A stretch of DNA of 64,000 bases from an uncultured Actinomycetes bacterium (lineage in GTDB: Bacteria; Actinomycetota; Actinomycetes; Nanopelagicales; Nanopelagicaceae). Both the position numbers and the translations under genes were made by a program. The notes beneath the pieces are model-generated. The model was not told the origin of the DNA. It did not search any database and was given only the letters and a program-made list of their open reading frames with translations. Shown here piece by piece: positions 45,332 to 56,857 of the stretch; positions within the stretch are counted from its first letter, which is position 1; each line of letters starts with the position of its first letter. Location of the stretch: the NCBI GenBank assembly GCA_903825945.1, contig CAIKCJ010000026.1:1-64000 (forward strand). The letters run 5' to 3'.

Positions 45332-48300
45332 TTATGCCAAACTCTTTTTATGCCAGTTTTGCAGGGAGCAAACTGACATTTCATGGTTGCGCAGTTCGGT
45401 GATGCCAGAGACGGCAGCGCGGAATCCAGCTATGGTCGTGATAATAGGAATGCCTCGCTGAACAGATGCGGTTCGAATCAACCATCCGTCATGGCGAGTT
45501 CCTCGTCCAAGCGGTGTATTGATGACCAAATCCACCATCGACGTATTGATCATGTCAACTGCCGATAATCCATCGCCGGGCTCTGAGTTCTTGCGGACAA
45601 CTGTCGAGTCGACTCCATGTTCCGCAAGAAGGTCATGTGTGCCTTTAGTTGCATAGAGAGCGAACCCTAGGGCAGCCAAAGCCCTAGCCGGCTCAACGCT
45701 TCCGAGTTTGTCTCGCGCAGAGAGTGAGATAAAGACGTTTCCAGATTCCGGTAAGGTTCCAAAAGAGGCAATCTGTGATTTGAAATAAGCCTCTCCGAAT
45801 GTATCCGCAATACCCATAACTTCACCAGTTGAGCGCATCTCTGGTCCGAGCACTGCATCTACTCCGGTTCCATCGATTCGTCTAAATCTGTTCCACGGCA
45901 GAACAGCTTCCTTTACGGAAATACCGATTGCCTGCCCATCTCCAGATTGAGGAAGAAATCCGCTAGATCGAAGGGACTCGATATCACTGCCCATAGCAAT
46001 CATTGAAGCAGCCTTGGATAAGGCTATGCCAGTCGCCTTGCTGACAAATGGCACAGTACGTGAAGCACGAGGGTTTGCCTCGAGCACATAGAGTGTGTCG
46101 TCATGTTCGGCGCGAGAGATCGCGAATTGAATATTGATCAGACCGCGAACCCCGACACCGCGCGCAATCTTCTCTGTCGCTTCCCTTAACTCGGCGAGCT
46201 TGGCCTGCGAAATGGAGATACTGGGAAGCACACATGCTGAATCACCGGAGTGAATTCCCGCTTCTTCGATATGCTCCATGACGCCAGCTAGATAAAGCTC
46301 TTTACCATCGTAGAGCGCATCAACGTCAATCTCGATCGCATCATCTAGGAAGCGATCGATGAGAACTGGCTGATTAGGCGTAATTTGCGTTGCTTTCTCG
46401 ATGAAGCCTTTGAGCGATTCATCGTCATAAACAATCTCCATACCCCGACCACCGAGAACGAAAGATGGGCGAACGAGTACTGGATACGTAATTGATGCGG
46501 CGACCGTCAGGGCCTCTTCGTATGAACTAGCCATTCCAAATTTTGGTGCAGTAAGGCCATTTTCCTCCAGGATACGACCAAATTTTCCACGATCCTCGGC
46601 CATATCGATGGCGTCAGGACTGGTACCCAAAATAGTTACACCAGCATCCAACAATCCACGCGCGAGGCCAAGTGGAGTCTGTCCACCGAGCTGGGCGATT
46701 ACACCGAGAACCGGACCTGCTGCCATCTCGGCACGAATCACTTCGAGAACATCCTCGAGGGTGAGCGGCTCGAAATAGAGACGATCGGATGTGTCGTAAT
46801 CTGTGGATACTGTCTCGGGATTGCAGTTGATCATCACCGTTTCATAGCCCGCTTCGCGAAGGGCAAAAGCTGCATGCACACAGGAGTAATCAAACTCCAA
46901 GCCTTGTCCGATACGGTTTGGTCCGCTGCCTAAAATGATGACCGCAGGCTTAGTGCGAGAACGAACCTCAGTCTCACTGTCATAACTTGAATAGTGATAA
47001 GGCGTGTGAGCCTCAAATTCGGCCGCACATGTGTCCACAGTCTTAAAGATTGGATGAATATCCAAACGCTGGCGCTCTGAACGAATAGCTGCTTCAGTGG
47101 TTGATCGCAGTGATGCTATCTGTGAATCTGAGAAACCCAAACTCTTTGCATCTTTGATAATTTCTGCTGTGAGATCACCAGAATTTTTGATGAAATCTGC
47201 GTATTCGTTGATCGCTTGAATCTGGGCCAGGAACCAAGGGTCTATCTTGGTGATTGCGTGCGCTTCTTCAATTGAAAGACCAAGCCAGAGTGCGCGCTGC
47301 ACTTGCTGCAAACGCCATTCTGTTGGAATACCGATTTTGTGAATCAGATCATCAAGAATCTCGCCAACAGGCTCCCATGAGAATGTGGTTCCCTTCTTTT
47401 CGACGGATCGGAGAGCCTTTTGAAGCGCCTCTGGGAATGAACGCCCAATCGCCATTGCTTCGCCAACAGATTTCATTGTGGTTGTTAGGCGCGGATCTGC
47501 CTCTGTGAATTTTTCGAAGGCGAAACGTGGCACTTTTACGACTATGTAATCGAGCGTAGGCTCAAAAGAAGCGGGGGTGGTCTTCGTGATGTCATTATTG
47601 ATCTCATCTAACGTGTACCCGACAGCTAATTTGGTGGCGATTTTTGCAATAGGAAAGCCAGTGGCCTTTGATGCAAGCGCGGATGAACGTGAAACGCGAG
47701 GATTCATTTCAATCACGATAATTCGGCCATCTTTAGGGTTGACAGCGAATTGAATGTTGCAGCCACCTGTGTCTACGCCAACTTCGCGGATGATGTCGAT
47801 CGATAAATCGCGCAGCTTCTGGAATTCGACATCTGTCAGCGTGAGTGCTGGTGCCACCGTGATCGAATCACCTGTGTGGACACCCATTGGATCGATATTT
47901 TCGATGCTGCAAACGATAACTACATTGTCCTTATGATCACGAACAACTTCTAGTTCGTACTCCTTCCAACCAAGGATGGATTCCTCGAGCAGCACCTCAC
48001 TTGTAGGGCTGTGGCGCAATCCAGCGCCAGCAATGAGTTCTAGTTCAGCTTGATCAAAAGCGATTCCAGATCCCAAACCACCCATAGTGAAAGAGGGACG
48101 GACAACGACTGGATAAGAAAGTTCGATAGCAGCAGCCAAGCACTCTGACATTGTGTGGCAAATACGAGAACGAGCTGACTCTCCCCCGACTTTCTCAACG
48201 ATAGTCTTGAACACCTCACGGTCTTCCCCGCGCTTAATCGCATCCACGTTTGCGCCGATGAGCTTTGTGCCGAACTTTTCAAAGGAACCACGCTCATGAA

Positions 48301-48604
48301 GCTGCATGGCAGCATTGAGAGCTGTCTGGCCGCCCAGTGTTGCTAGGACAGCAGTAGGCTTTTCGATTGCCATAATCTTCTCAATAATCTCAGGAGTGAT
48401 TGGCTCGATATATGTGGCGTCGGCAAACTGTGGATCGGTCATGATTGTCGCCGGGTTCGAGTTGATTAAAATAACTCGGATGCCTTCATCTCGTAGCACT
48501 CGGCATGCTTGTACGCCGGAATAATCAAACTCACATGCCTGTCCGATAACAATCGGACCACTTCCGATTACGAGAACGCTTTCGATGGATTTGTCTTTAG
48601 GCAT
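45332..48604 (-). CDS. carB: Carbamoyl-phosphate synthase large subunit
   Basis: Forms carbamoyl phosphate using ammonia from CarA. 1090 residues, two ATP-grasp halves ([16 protein letters not shown] and [15 protein letters not shown]), SGPxRIGQ repeats ([32 protein letters not shown]), and a C-terminal allosteric MGS domain. Overlaps carA by 8 bases. Confidence 0.97.
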   Translation of the reverse strand: MPKDKSIESVLVIGSGPIVIGQACEFDYSGVQACRVLRDEGIRVILINSNPATIMTDPQFADATYIEPITPEIIEKIMAIEKPTAVLATLGGQTALNAAMQLHERGSFEKFGTKLIGANVDAIKRGEDREVFKTIVEKVGGESARSRICHTMSECLAAAIELSYPVVVRPSFTMGGLGSGIAFDQAELELIAGAGLRHSPTSEVLLEESILGWKEYELEVVRDHKDNVVIVCSIENIDPMGVHTGDSITVAPALTLTDVEFQKLRDLSIDIIREVGVDTGGCNIQFAVNPKDGRIIVIEMNPRVSRSSALASKATGFPIAKIATKLAVGYTLDEINNDITKTTPASFEPTLDYIVVKVPRFAFEKFTEADPRLTTTMKSVGEAMAIGRSFPEALQKALRSVEKKGTTFSWEPVGEILDDLIHKIGIPTEWRLQQVQRALWLGLSIEEAHAITKIDPWFLAQIQAINEYADFIKNSGDLTAEIIKDAKSLGFSDSQIASLRSTTEAAIRSERQRLDIHPIFKTVDTCAAEFEAHTPYHYSSYDSETEVRSRTKPAVIILGSGPNRIGQGLEFDYSCVHAAFALREAGYETVMINCNPETVSTDYDTSDRLYFEPLTLEDVLEVIRAEMAAGPVLGVIAQLGGQTPLGLARGLLDAGVTILGTSPDAIDMAEDRGKFGRILEENGLTAPKFGMASSYEEALTVAASITYPVLVRPSFVLGGRGMEIVYDDESLKGFIEKATQITPNQPVLIDRFLDDAIEIDVDALYDGKELYLAGVMEHIEEAGIHSGDSACVLPSISISQAKLAELREATEKIARGVGVRGLINIQFAISRAEHDDTLYVLEANPRASRTVPFVSKATGIALSKAASMIAMGSDIESLRSSGFLPQSGDGQAIGISVKEAVLPWNRFRRIDGTGVDAVLGPEMRSTGEVMGIADTFGEAYFKSQIASFGTLPESGNVFISLSARDKLGSVEPARALAALGFALYATKGTHDLLAEHGVDSTVVRKNSEPGDGLSAVDMINTSMVDLVINTPLGRGTRHDGWLIRTASVQRGIPIITTIAGFRAAVSGITELRNHEMSVCSLQNWHKKSLA

Positions 48605-49739
48605 GGGCTACCTTCGCTTGGGTCATGAGATCTGCAAAATGGTCAAAGAGATAAACAGCATCGTGTGGTCCTGCAGCTGATTCCGGGTGATACTGGACGC
48701 TAAAAGCTGGTCGTTCCAGAAGCTCGATTCCTTCGACAACACCATCGTTGAGACAGATATGCGAGACATATCCTGCGCCGAAAACGGTAGTGAAGTTCGA
48801 GTCGGTAGGCGCTGCCACTGCAAATCCATGGTTATGGGCCGTGATCTCGATCCTATTTGTCCGCAAATTCTTCACTGGCTGATTGATGCCACGGTGACCA
48901 AATGGCAACTTATAGGTCTCAAAACCTAAAGCTCTGCCGAGAATCTGGTGACCGAAGCAGATTCCAAATACAGGCAAGCCTTCTAAGAGGAAGTGACGGA
49001 CCACGTCAACAATTGCATCCATCGTTGCTGGGTCTCCAGGACCATTTGATATGAAGAGTCCATCGGGAGAAATGGCCTCTATATCAGCAACGCTCGCATC
49101 CATAGGAAGGACATGTACCTCCATGCCGCGCTCCGACATGGACCTAGGAGTTGCATTCTTTATGCCGAGATCAAGGGCAGCGACGGTGAATTTCTTCTCC
49201 ACACCTGGAGCTACAGATACAACATAGGACTTTGGTGTTGTCACATCTTTCGCTAGAAAAGCTCCAGCCATAGAGGATTGAGAGCGGACTTTAATGACCA
49301 TCTCGTCACGCGTCAGTGATGTACCAGAGAAAATGCCAACGCGCATTGCTCCTCGATCACGTAGATGTCGAGTTATGGCTCTGGTATCTACCCCAGAGAT
49401 TCCAACAACTCCTGCTTGTATCAACGCATCTTCCAACGAATTCTCAGATCGCCAATTGCTTACGCGAGGAGATGGATTGCGAACCACAAATCCAGATACC
49501 CAGATGCGATCAGATTCCATGTCGAAATTGTTCATCCCCGTGTTGCCAATGTGTGGAGCCGTCATGATGACAATCTGCTTGTGGTAGGAAGGATCCGTAA
49601 GAGTCTCTTGGTAGCCGGTCATGCCCGTAGAGAAAACAGCCTCACCAAATGTTTCGCCAGTGGCTGCCCAACTTTTGCCCTCAAAGATCGTTCCATCGTC
49701 GAGAACAAGGAATGCCTTGCCTGTACCTTCGTTATTCAT
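48597..49739 (-). CDS. carA: Carbamoyl-phosphate synthase small subunit (glutaminase)
   Basis: Supplies ammonia to CarB. 380 residues; class I amidotransferase site with Cys in [11 protein letters not shown] and His-Glu in [13 protein letters not shown]. Overlaps both pyrC (8 bases) and carB. Confidence 0.97.
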   Translation of the reverse strand: MNNEGTGKAFLVLDDGTIFEGKSWAATGETFGEAVFSTGMTGYQETLTDPSYHKQIVIMTAPHIGNTGMNNFDMESDRIWVSGFVVRNPSPRVSNWRSENSLEDALIQAGVVGISGVDTRAITRHLRDRGAMRVGIFSGTSLTRDEMVIKVRSQSSMAGAFLAKDVTTPKSYVVSVAPGVEKKFTVAALDLGIKNATPRSMSERGMEVHVLPMDASVADIEAISPDGLFISNGPGDPATMDAIVDVVRHFLLEGLPVFGICFGHQILGRALGFETYKLPFGHRGINQPVKNLRTNRIEITAHNHGFAVAAPTDSNFTTVFGAGYVSHICLNDGVVEGIELLERPAFSVQYHPESAAGPHDAVYLFDHFADLMTQAKVAHA

Positions 49740-51033
49740 AGCGCTTTCCCGTCAGTTGGCCATCTTGCAGAACGTGAACTCCATGGAAATATGTATGCAT
49801 TACGCGAGCCGGCAAAGTGCGACCATGAAAGGGGGTGTTTGAACTCTTAGACGCTGTAGTCGCTCGGTCAACGGTCCACGTGGCCTCGGTATCCACTACG
49901 ACTAAGTGTGCAGGAGCGCCAACCTCGATGCGACCATGTGCAGAGTAGCCGCCGATCTTGGCTGGAGTGATAGACATGCGTTCCACTAGTTGTGCCCAAT
50001 CAATTTTCTTTGTCACGATCATTGACTCAACGACCGCAGATAGCGAAGTTTCTAATCCAAGCATTCCGAATGCTGCAGCGCTCCATTCGCACTCTTTAGC
50101 TTCGTTCGGGTGTGGAGCATGATCTGTCGCGACAATATCAATAGTTCCATCCGCCAAACCATCTCGAAGTGCTTGGACATCTTCAGTTGTGCGAAGTGGT
50201 GGATTAACCTTAAATACAGAGTTGTACCCAACCGCGCTCTCATCAGTAAGTATCAAATGGTGTGGCGTTACTTCAGCAGTGACTGAGATCCCTTGGGACT
50301 TAGCCCAGCGAACGAGCTCTACTCCGCCTTTTGTCGTGAGGTGACAGATATGCAATCGACTGCCAACATGATGAGCGAGAAGAATATCGCGAGCGATAAT
50401 TGACTCTTCCGCGACGGCTGGCCAACCGGTAAGTCCGAGTGCACTTGATACGAGACCCTCATTCATCTGCGCACCCACCGTAAGGCGTGGTTCTTGCGCA
50501 TGTTGGGCGATAACTCCACCAAAAGTTTTTACATACTCTAAGGCACGACGCATCAACAAGGGATCGCTCACACAATTTCCATCATCACTGAAAATGCGCA
50601 CTCCTGCTGCAGATTGTGCCATTGCTGATAGTTCGGCGAGAGCCTTTCCTTCAATACCTTGAGTGACAGCTCCAATGGGAAATACATCGCACAATCCGGC
50701 ATCTTTACCTAGACGAGCGACCTGCTCGACCACACCTGCGGTATCAGCAACCGGAGATGTATTGGCCATGGCACTTACGGCTGTGTAACCACCTTTGACT
50801 GCAGCTTGTGAACCAGTTAGAACTGTCTCGGCACCTTCCTTGCCAGGTTGGCGTAAGTGTGTGTGAAGATCAACTAATCCCGGAATGAGAAGGTTTTTGT
50901 TGGCATCACAATCCAAACCTTGGCTCTTCTGTCCCCTGGCGGGAGCGATAGCACTAATAACTCCATCCGTGACATCAACATCTACTATGTGATTGTCTGT
51001 CATACGTGCATTGTGCAATGTGAAGGTACTCAT
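49732..51033 (-). CDS. pyrC: Dihydroorotase
   Basis: Cyclises carbamoyl-aspartate. 433 residues, class I type with zinc motif DLHTHLRQPGKEG, the HAQE histidine region, and catalytic Asp in VATDHAPHP. Sits 2 bases from pyrB. Confidence 0.96.
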   Translation of the reverse strand: MSTFTLHNARMTDNHIVDVDVTDGVISAIAPARGQKSQGLDCDANKNLLIPGLVDLHTHLRQPGKEGAETVLTGSQAAVKGGYTAVSAMANTSPVADTAGVVEQVARLGKDAGLCDVFPIGAVTQGIEGKALAELSAMAQSAAGVRIFSDDGNCVSDPLLMRRALEYVKTFGGVIAQHAQEPRLTVGAQMNEGLVSSALGLTGWPAVAEESIIARDILLAHHVGSRLHICHLTTKGGVELVRWAKSQGISVTAEVTPHHLILTDESAVGYNSVFKVNPPLRTTEDVQALRDGLADGTIDIVATDHAPHPNEAKECEWSAAAFGMLGLETSLSAVVESMIVTKKIDWAQLVERMSITPAKIGGYSAHGRIEVGAPAHLVVVDTEATWTVDRATTASKSSNTPFHGRTLPARVMHTYFHGVHVLQDGQLTGKRYE

Positions 51034-51035
51034 CG

Positions 51036-51977
51036 TCAGTTATCTCCCTCGATTGATCCGCCCAGAAGCAGATACAAGATTGCCATTCGGACACTGATGC
51101 CGTTCTTAACTTGCTTGAGCACTACGGATCGAGGTGAGTCAGCGGCTTCGGCGCAAATTTCGAGTCCACGATTCATTGGTCCAGGGTGCATGATGATTGA
51201 CGTTGGTTTCATCGAGCCAAGGCGCGAACGAGTTAATCCATAGTCGCGCGCATACTCGCGTTCTGATGGGAAGAAGGATGCGTTCATTCTCTCACTCTGC
51301 ACTCGGAGCATCATGACGGCATCGCAATGTTCAATGATCTCATCGAGGTTGTAAGAGACAGATACTCCCCAACTTTCAACGCCAAGTGGAAGGAGTGTGG
51401 CAGGGCCCACCACCGTTACACGAGCGCCAAGGGAGGTAAGAAGTGCGGCGTTACTTCGAGCAACTCGCGAATGGAGAATATCTCCGACTATCGCGATGTG
51501 TAGTCCGGTGAAATCGTTGCGATGTTCTGGAAAGTGATCGCGAATTGTGTAGGCGTCAAGCAGAGCCTGTGATGGATGTTGATGAGTTCCATCACCAGCA
51601 TTCACAACTTTGGCGCTGATCCAGCCTGAGTTAGCGAGAAGATGGGCAGCACCTGAAGCAGGATGTCTAATCACCATAAGGTCGGCGCCCATTGCTTCCA
51701 ACGTTTGAGCTGTGTCCTTAAGACTCTCTCCCTTGCTGACGCTGGAGCCTTTTGCGGAGAAATTTATGACATCAGCAGATAACCGTTTTGCAGCCGCCTC
51801 AAAAGAAAGTCTGGTTCGAGTTGAGTCCTCAAAGAAGAGATTCACAATTGTGCGACCGCGAAGAGTTGGAAGTTTTTTAACAGATCCTTCGGTAAGACGC
51901 GAAAGTTCCTTAGCTGTGTCTAAAATGTTGAGAGCCTGGCTAGCGGTAATGTCGTCTATTGAAAGTAAATTCTGCAT
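51036..51977 (-). CDS. pyrB: Aspartate carbamoyltransferase catalytic subunit
   Basis: Joins carbamoyl phosphate to aspartate. 313 residues; [26 protein letters not shown] and MHPGPMNRG motifs. No PyrI regulatory subunit nearby. Shares one base with the pyrR stop. Confidence 0.96.
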   Translation of the reverse strand: MQNLLSIDDITASQALNILDTAKELSRLTEGSVKKLPTLRGRTIVNLFFEDSTRTRLSFEAAAKRLSADVINFSAKGSSVSKGESLKDTAQTLEAMGADLMVIRHPASGAAHLLANSGWISAKVVNAGDGTHQHPSQALLDAYTIRDHFPEHRNDFTGLHIAIVGDILHSRVARSNAALLTSLGARVTVVGPATLLPLGVESWGVSVSYNLDEIIEHCDAVMMLRVQSERMNASFFPSEREYARDYGLTRSRLGSMKPTSIIMHPGPMNRGLEICAEAADSPRSVVLKQVKNGISVRMAILYLLLGGSIEGDN

Positions 51978-52501
51978 TAGCGCGCCCCTACTTCCACTTG
52001 ATCAATGCCATCAATCTCTTCAAGTTGCACTTTAACTATCTCTTTGGCGTTTGTGGGAATATTTTTACCGACAAAATCTGCCCGGATCGGAAGTTCACGA
52101 TGCCCGCGGTCAACTAATACTGCAAGTTGAACACTTTGAGGACGACCTAATTCAGTGAGAGCATCGAGTGCTGCGCGAATTGTCCTGCCCGAAAACAGAA
52201 CATCGTCAACAAGAACCACGCGCTTGCCCTCAATTCCGCTTAACGGGAGTTGAGTTTCAACAATCGCTCGGGGAGGTCGTGTGCGTAGGTCATCACGGTA
52301 GAGAGTGATATCTAGTGAACCACAGGGAATGGGCACTTCAATATCCGCTAAAAAGGCAGTGATTCTTTGTGCAAGGGTGACCCCTCGTGTTGGAATACCA
52401 AGAAGGATGACATCTTCTAAACCGTGATTGCGCTCAATAATTTCATGAGCAATACGTTTGAGCGAACGATCGATATCGCTCTTTTCCAGCACAATACTCA
52501 T
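51977..52501 (-). CDS. pyrR: Pyrimidine operon regulator PyrR
   Basis: UMP-sensing RNA-binding protein with uracil phosphoribosyltransferase fold. 174 residues; the PRPP motif is [18 protein letters not shown]. First gene of the pyr operon; AAGGAG lies 5 bases before its ATG, inside the RNA element at 52507-52542. Confidence 0.94.
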   Translation of the reverse strand: MSIVLEKSDIDRSLKRIAHEIIERNHGLEDVILLGIPTRGVTLAQRITAFLADIEVPIPCGSLDITLYRDDLRTRPPRAIVETQLPLSGIEGKRVVLVDDVLFSGRTIRAALDALTELGRPQSVQLAVLVDRGHRELPIRADFVGKNIPTNAKEIVKVQLEEIDGIDQVEVGAR

Positions 52502-52506
52502 TTACG

Positions 52507-52542
52507 CTCCTTCGCCGCCTCTCGGGACGGATCTTTAAAGGG
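52507..52542 (-). promoter_or_regulatory. PyrR-binding RNA hairpin covering the pyrR ribosome site
   Basis: On the minus strand the leader reads TTTAAAGATCCGTCCCGAG, then AGGCGG and the AAGGAG ribosome site. CCG (52528-52530) pairs with CGG (52515-52517) and CC pairs with GG around loop CGAGA, with a bulged U. This matches the actinobacterial PyrR-loop form described in mycobacteria, where UMP-bound PyrR blocks translation. Expected outcome: repression of pyr when UMP is high. Confidence 0.75.
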
Positions 52543-52576
52543 TCCTGGCCGTACTTTATCAGTCTTCCTTCGGTAA

Positions 52577-52987
52577 CTATTCCAGCGAGATAAGAGATTT
52601 AAGGGTTATAACCCGGCCCAGAATCCCGTTGATATAGCTTGCCGAGTCCTTGGTGGAGAGCTCTTGAGCAAGTTCAACCGCCTCGCTGACAGCAATCTGA
52701 TCGTTGAGTTCTGGCTCCCACAAGATCTCATAAAGGGCAATCCGAAGCAGGTTGCGATCAATCGCTGGCATACGATCCATATCCCAGCCCTCGGCATAGG
52801 TATGGATCAACTCGTCAATCTTCTCTCTGTGCGAGCTCACTCCCTGCACCAGGATGGAGACGTAGTCGCCAGCGGATAGTTCGTCTGCTGGTCGAACCGT
52901 CAAAATAGATAGCGCATCGACCTCTCGAAGATCAGCTTCGTAGAGAATATCGAGTGCGCGTTTACGAGCCTTGCGTCGTGCGCTCAT
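52577..52987 (-). CDS. nusB: Transcription antitermination factor NusB
   Basis: RNA-binding antitermination/rRNA factor. 136 residues, helical; ARKRALDILYEADLR and AVELAQELSTKDSASYINGILG are typical. Sits between efp and the pyr leader, 14 bases after efp. Confidence 0.94.
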   Translation of the reverse strand: MSARRKARKRALDILYEADLREVDALSILTVRPADELSAGDYVSILVQGVSSHREKIDELIHTYAEGWDMDRMPAIDRNLLRIALYEILWEPELNDQIAVSEAVELAQELSTKDSASYINGILGRVITLKSLISLE

Positions 52988-53001
52988 ATGAAAAGGCGAA
53001 C

Positions 53002-53562
53002 TTAGTTAGCGCGGCCGAGATAGTCGCCTGTGCGAGTATCTACCAAAATCTTCTCATCTTGCTTGATGAAAAGAGGAACTTGAATATCAATTCCGGTCTC
53101 AAGTGTGGCCGGTTTTGTTCCGCCAGAAGAGCGATCGCCCTGCAAGCCAGGCTCGGTATAAGTCACGGTGAGTTCTACTGAAGCTGGTAGCTCGATGTAA
53201 AGCGGATTTCCTTCGTGAACAGCAACAAGAGCCTTCACATTCTCGAGCATAAAGTTAGCAGCCTCGCCAACAACTGCCTCAGAGATACTCATCTGATCAA
53301 AATTCTCGTCATCCATGAAGATGAAGTCTTCGCCGTCGCGGTAAAGGAATGTCATATCGCGCTTCTCAAGAATTGCGATATCAACCTTTACGCCGGCGTT
53401 AAATGTACGCTCAACAACCTTGCCACCCGGAACGAGCTTGAGCTTGGTGCGTACGAATGCTGGACCTTTACCTGGCTTTACATGCTGAAATTCGACAACA
53501 GTCCAAAGCTTGCCTTCGATTTCCAAGGTCATACCGTTTTTTAGATCATTAGTTGAGGCCAT
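53002..53562 (-). CDS. efp: Elongation factor P
   Basis: Rescues ribosomes stalled at polyproline. 186 residues, three beta domains; tip loop [15 protein letters not shown] carries the lysine. Leaderless -10-like box 6 bases before the ATG. Confidence 0.96.
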   Translation of the reverse strand: MASTNDLKNGMTLEIEGKLWTVVEFQHVKPGKGPAFVRTKLKLVPGGKVVERTFNAGVKVDIAILEKRDMTFLYRDGEDFIFMDDENFDQMSISEAVVGEAANFMLENVKALVAVHEGNPLYIELPASVELTVTYTEPGLQGDRSSGGTKPATLETGIDIQVPLFIKQDEKILVDTRTGDYLGRAN

Positions 53563-53568
53563 TGGAGA

Positions 53569-53574
53569 AGGATA
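53569..53574 (-). promoter_or_regulatory. Candidate -10 (TATCCT) of a leaderless efp-nusB transcript
   Basis: Minus-strand TATCCT, 6 bases, then the efp ATG at 53562. No ribosome site in the 62-base gap before it. Confidence 0.5.
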
Positions 53575-53624
53575 CCTGATGAACTTATGTGCTCCCGCAT
53601 CTAAGCGCCTGAAGCACGGCCTAT

Positions 53625-54059
53625 TTAAGCGCGAAGGAGGGTGCGCATCGCTTCCAAAGCGAGTCGATACGAATCCGGACCAAAACCTGCAATTGTGCCA
53701 ACGGCATGTCCTGAGATCACCGATGTGTGGCGGAACTCTTCGCGAGCTAACGGGTTGCTCAAATGAACCTCTATCAGCGGGGCTTTGAGCATGGCGGTAG
53801 CATCTCCAATCGCGTAGGAATAATGCGTGAACGCGGCTGGATTGAAAATGACCGGAGTGTGTGAATCAGCCGCTTCATGCAACCAAGAGATTATCTGAGC
53901 TTCGCTATCGCTTTGCCGCACATCAGCTGATAAGCCGAACTCTTGGGCCGAGTTTTCAATGAATTCTTGCAGCTGTGGAAACCTCATGCTGCCGTAAATT
54001 GAGGAATCCCGCAGATCTAACCGACCAAGGTTGGGTCCATTGAGTACGAGGATCTTCAT
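53625..54059 (-). CDS. aroQ: 3-dehydroquinate dehydratase, type II
   Basis: Third shikimate step. 144 residues; LNGPNLGRL, catalytic Tyr in [20 protein letters not shown] and [26 protein letters not shown]. Overlaps aroB by 4 bases. Confidence 0.93.
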   Translation of the reverse strand: MKILVLNGPNLGRLDLRDSSIYGSMRFPQLQEFIENSAQEFGLSADVRQSDSEAQIISWLHEAADSHTPVIFNPAAFTHYSYAIGDATAMLKAPLIEVHLSNPLAREEFRHTSVISGHAVGTIAGFGPDSYRLALEAMRTLLRA

Positions 54060-55117
54060 TGCGACATTCTCTCATAAATGCTCACCAAGATGGAGGCATC
54101 TGGACCGTTGACCCAGTCAGGCTCGCCTAACTCACGGACTCCGACAAATCGAAGCACACCACTACGGCTCTTCTTATCCCCCAGCATGAGAGCGCTAATA
54201 GATTCCCAAGAGTACTTTGAAGAATCGATTCGTGTGGGTAACCCATACGCCGTGAGAATAGCGATCAACTCAGTAGTGACCTCGGGATTTAGATTGAGGG
54301 CAGCCTCACTTAAATATGAGGCGAAGACCAAACCAATCGCCACTGCTTCACCATGACGAAGGGTGTAGCCCGAGAGCTTTTCAACTGCGTGAGCGCAAGT
54401 ATGTCCGTAGTTAAGAATCTCGCGAAGTCCGGATTCCGTAAAATCTTGAGACACAACATCTGCCTTAACCTGCACGGATTTCTTAATCAAATCCTCTGCA
54501 ATCGATCGTGCGCCTTGCAGTGATGGATGTCTGCGCACATCTTCTAGGATAGACGGATCGGCGATATAGCCACACTTAATAACTTCAGCTAAACCTGACG
54601 CGAAATCACGATCACTCAGAGTCTCCAACAGTGTTGGATCTATGTAGACAACTTGTGGTGAGTGAAACGCTCCTACAAGATTCTTACCTGCGTTGGTGTT
54701 GATGCCAGTTTTGCCACCAACGGCTGCATCAACCATTCCCGCCAGAGTTGTTGCAACTGCATACCACTTCACTCCTCGCAACCAAGAAGCTGCTACGAAA
54801 CCAGCGAGATCTGTGGTGGATCCGCCGCCGAATCCGATAATGCAATCTTTGCGGCCCAAATCTATTTTGCCGAGCTCTTCCCAGATCTGATTTGCGACAT
54901 CAATTGTCTTCGCATCTTCACCAGTAGGCGTAACGAAAACGGTAGTTTTAGGATCTGAGCTAAATTGCTCTATGAGATTGAATTTATTTTCAATAAACTC
55001 AGGAACGATAATAAGGGCCTTGTCATGGGAGCTGATTGCTTGCGAGAGAGCCTGTCGCCATGGCGTACCGATCTGCACCTCATACTGGATCTCTGCGCTT
55101 ACTTTCACCGATTTCAT
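54056..55117 (-). CDS. aroB: 3-dehydroquinate synthase
   Basis: Second shikimate step. 353 residues; GFGGGSTTDLAGFVAA and KTGINTNAGKN active-site motifs, and zinc histidines in LNYGHTCAHAVE. The ATG at 55117 overlaps the aroK stop (ATGA), and is preferred to one at 55141. Confidence 0.94.
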   Translation of the reverse strand: MKSVKVSAEIQYEVQIGTPWRQALSQAISSHDKALIIVPEFIENKFNLIEQFSSDPKTTVFVTPTGEDAKTIDVANQIWEELGKIDLGRKDCIIGFGGGSTTDLAGFVAASWLRGVKWYAVATTLAGMVDAAVGGKTGINTNAGKNLVGAFHSPQVVYIDPTLLETLSDRDFASGLAEVIKCGYIADPSILEDVRRHPSLQGARSIAEDLIKKSVQVKADVVSQDFTESGLREILNYGHTCAHAVEKLSGYTLRHGEAVAIGLVFASYLSEAALNLNPEVTTELIAILTAYGLPTRIDSSKYSWESISALMLGDKKSRSGVLRFVGVRELGEPDWVNGPDASILVSIYERMSQ

Positions 55118-55635
55118 CGCTCTACTCCAAATTCCAAGCACTTATGAGCTATCTGCACCGCGATTTCATTCGCCTTTTTGCTGTCAGTTGAAAATGTCAT
55201 ATCAGCCAGCGCTTGGTAGACAGGTTCGCGCTCAGCGAGAATCCGCACCCACTTGTCCTCAGGGTTATCGGCCAGTAGAGGTCGATTGTTCTGCTTGCCG
55301 ACTCGAGCAAGAGCCTGATGTGCCGACACATGTAGATAGATGACAGGGAAAGAACTTTTCGAAAGGAGTTCTCGTACCTGCTCGCTGAGGATAGATCCAC
55401 CGCCAAGTGCAACAATCCCTGGCTCAGAAGCCAGAACTCCCAAAACAACTTCTTGCTCGATCTTGCGAAAAACTGCTTCACCACTCTCGTTAAATATTTG
55501 AGTGATGGTTTTATTGGTGAGATTTTCAATGAGCGAATCAGTATCTATGAAGGTAGTACCGAGCTCCTTGGCCAGCGCTTTACCAATGGAAGATTTTCCA
55601 CTTCCGGGTGGACCCATAAGTACAGCGCGAGGCAT
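55114..55635 (-). CDS. aroK: Shikimate kinase
   Basis: Phosphorylates shikimate. 173 residues; P-loop GPPGSGKSSIGKALA, DTDSLIE and VALGGGSI motifs. Starts directly after the aroC stop. Confidence 0.94.
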   Translation of the reverse strand: MPRAVLMGPPGSGKSSIGKALAKELGTTFIDTDSLIENLTNKTITQIFNESGEAVFRKIEQEVVLGVLASEPGIVALGGGSILSEQVRELLSKSSFPVIYLHVSAHQALARVGKQNNRPLLADNPEDKWVRILAEREPVYQALADMTFSTDSKKANEIAVQIAHKCLEFGVER

Positions 55636-56820
55636 TTACTTGATTTCGAGATGTGCCATATACGACTCATAATTCCTACGAGTCTGCATAACGGAATCGC
55701 CACCAAATTTCTCAATTACTGCATCAGCAAGCACTAGAGCGACCATAGCCTCGGCAACTATTCCAGCTGCGGGAACAGCACAGACATCGCTTCGTTGGTT
55801 GATTGCTTTCGCAGGTTCGCCAGTCTTGGTATCAATTGTGTCAAGAGCTTTGGGGACAGTTGAAATCGGTTTCATGGCTGCACGCACTCGCAGGACTTCG
55901 CCGTTGGACATGCCACCCTCTGTACCTCCTGCGCGGTCGGTACGACGTACGACCTTGCCAGACGCATCCTTTTCAATCTCATCATGAGCGAGAGAACCAC
56001 GACGACGAGCCGTTGTGAATCCGTCGCCGATCTCTACGCCTTTGATGGCTTGAATCCCCATCATCGCCCCTGCAAGACGCGCATCGAGTCTGCGATCCCA
56101 ATGAACATGTGAACCAAGTCCTGGTGGGAGGTCAAAGGCGAGAACTTCGATAACGCCACCTAGCGTGTCGCCTGCAGCATGTGCTGAATCGATCTCTGCA
56201 ACCATCGCTTGGCTGGCTGCGGCATCAAAGGCACGAACCGGATCAGCATCCACACGATCTCGGTCTGCGATGGTTGGCAACGGTGCATCAGCAGCACTAG
56301 TGGCTTCGCCTATTGAGATCACATGCGACATTAATTGAACACCGACTGATTGTTGTAGGAAGGCACGCGCAACAGCTCCAAGTGCAACACGAGCTGCTGT
56401 CTCACGAGCACTTGCACGCTCAAGAATTGGTCGTGCATCATCAAAATCGTATTTCTGCATTCCAACTAAGTCTGCGTGCCCCGGACGTGGACGAGTGAGC
56501 GGAGCATTGCGAGCAAGCGATGCCAACTCTTCTTCCGGCACCGGGTCGGCCGACATGACCTTTTCCCACTTCGGCCACTCTGAGTTTCCTACCTGGACAG
56601 AGATTGGGCCCCCTTGGCTCACTCCGTGTCTAACTCCACCAAGGATTGAGACGAGGTCAGCTTCAAAATTTTGACGAGCACCACGGCCATATCCCAATCT
56701 GCGACGACGCAGATCAGCATCAATCATCTCTGAAGTAATCTGAACATGAGCTGGAAGACCCTCAAGGATCGCGGAGAGTGCAGGGCCATGGGATTCACCT
56801 GCAGTAAGCCATCTAAGCAT
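55636..56820 (-). CDS. aroC: Chorismate synthase
   Basis: Final shikimate step, FMN-dependent. 394 residues; [31 protein letters not shown] and [10 protein letters not shown] motifs. GAGAG precedes the ATG. Confidence 0.96.
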   Translation of the reverse strand: MLRWLTAGESHGPALSAILEGLPAHVQITSEMIDADLRRRRLGYGRGARQNFEADLVSILGGVRHGVSQGGPISVQVGNSEWPKWEKVMSADPVPEEELASLARNAPLTRPRPGHADLVGMQKYDFDDARPILERASARETAARVALGAVARAFLQQSVGVQLMSHVISIGEATSAADAPLPTIADRDRVDADPVRAFDAAASQAMVAEIDSAHAAGDTLGGVIEVLAFDLPPGLGSHVHWDRRLDARLAGAMMGIQAIKGVEIGDGFTTARRRGSLAHDEIEKDASGKVVRRTDRAGGTEGGMSNGEVLRVRAAMKPISTVPKALDTIDTKTGEPAKAINQRSDVCAVPAAGIVAEAMVALVLADAVIEKFGGDSVMQTRRNYESYMAHLEIK

Positions 56821-56857
56821 GACCTTATTCTCTCACGTCATAGGTGGTTGGCGCGTC

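Noticed and set aside
49365-49850. 161-residue plus-strand ORF opposite carA/pyrC
   Set aside because: Lies entirely antisense to two well-supported overlapping genes, with no recognisable domain.
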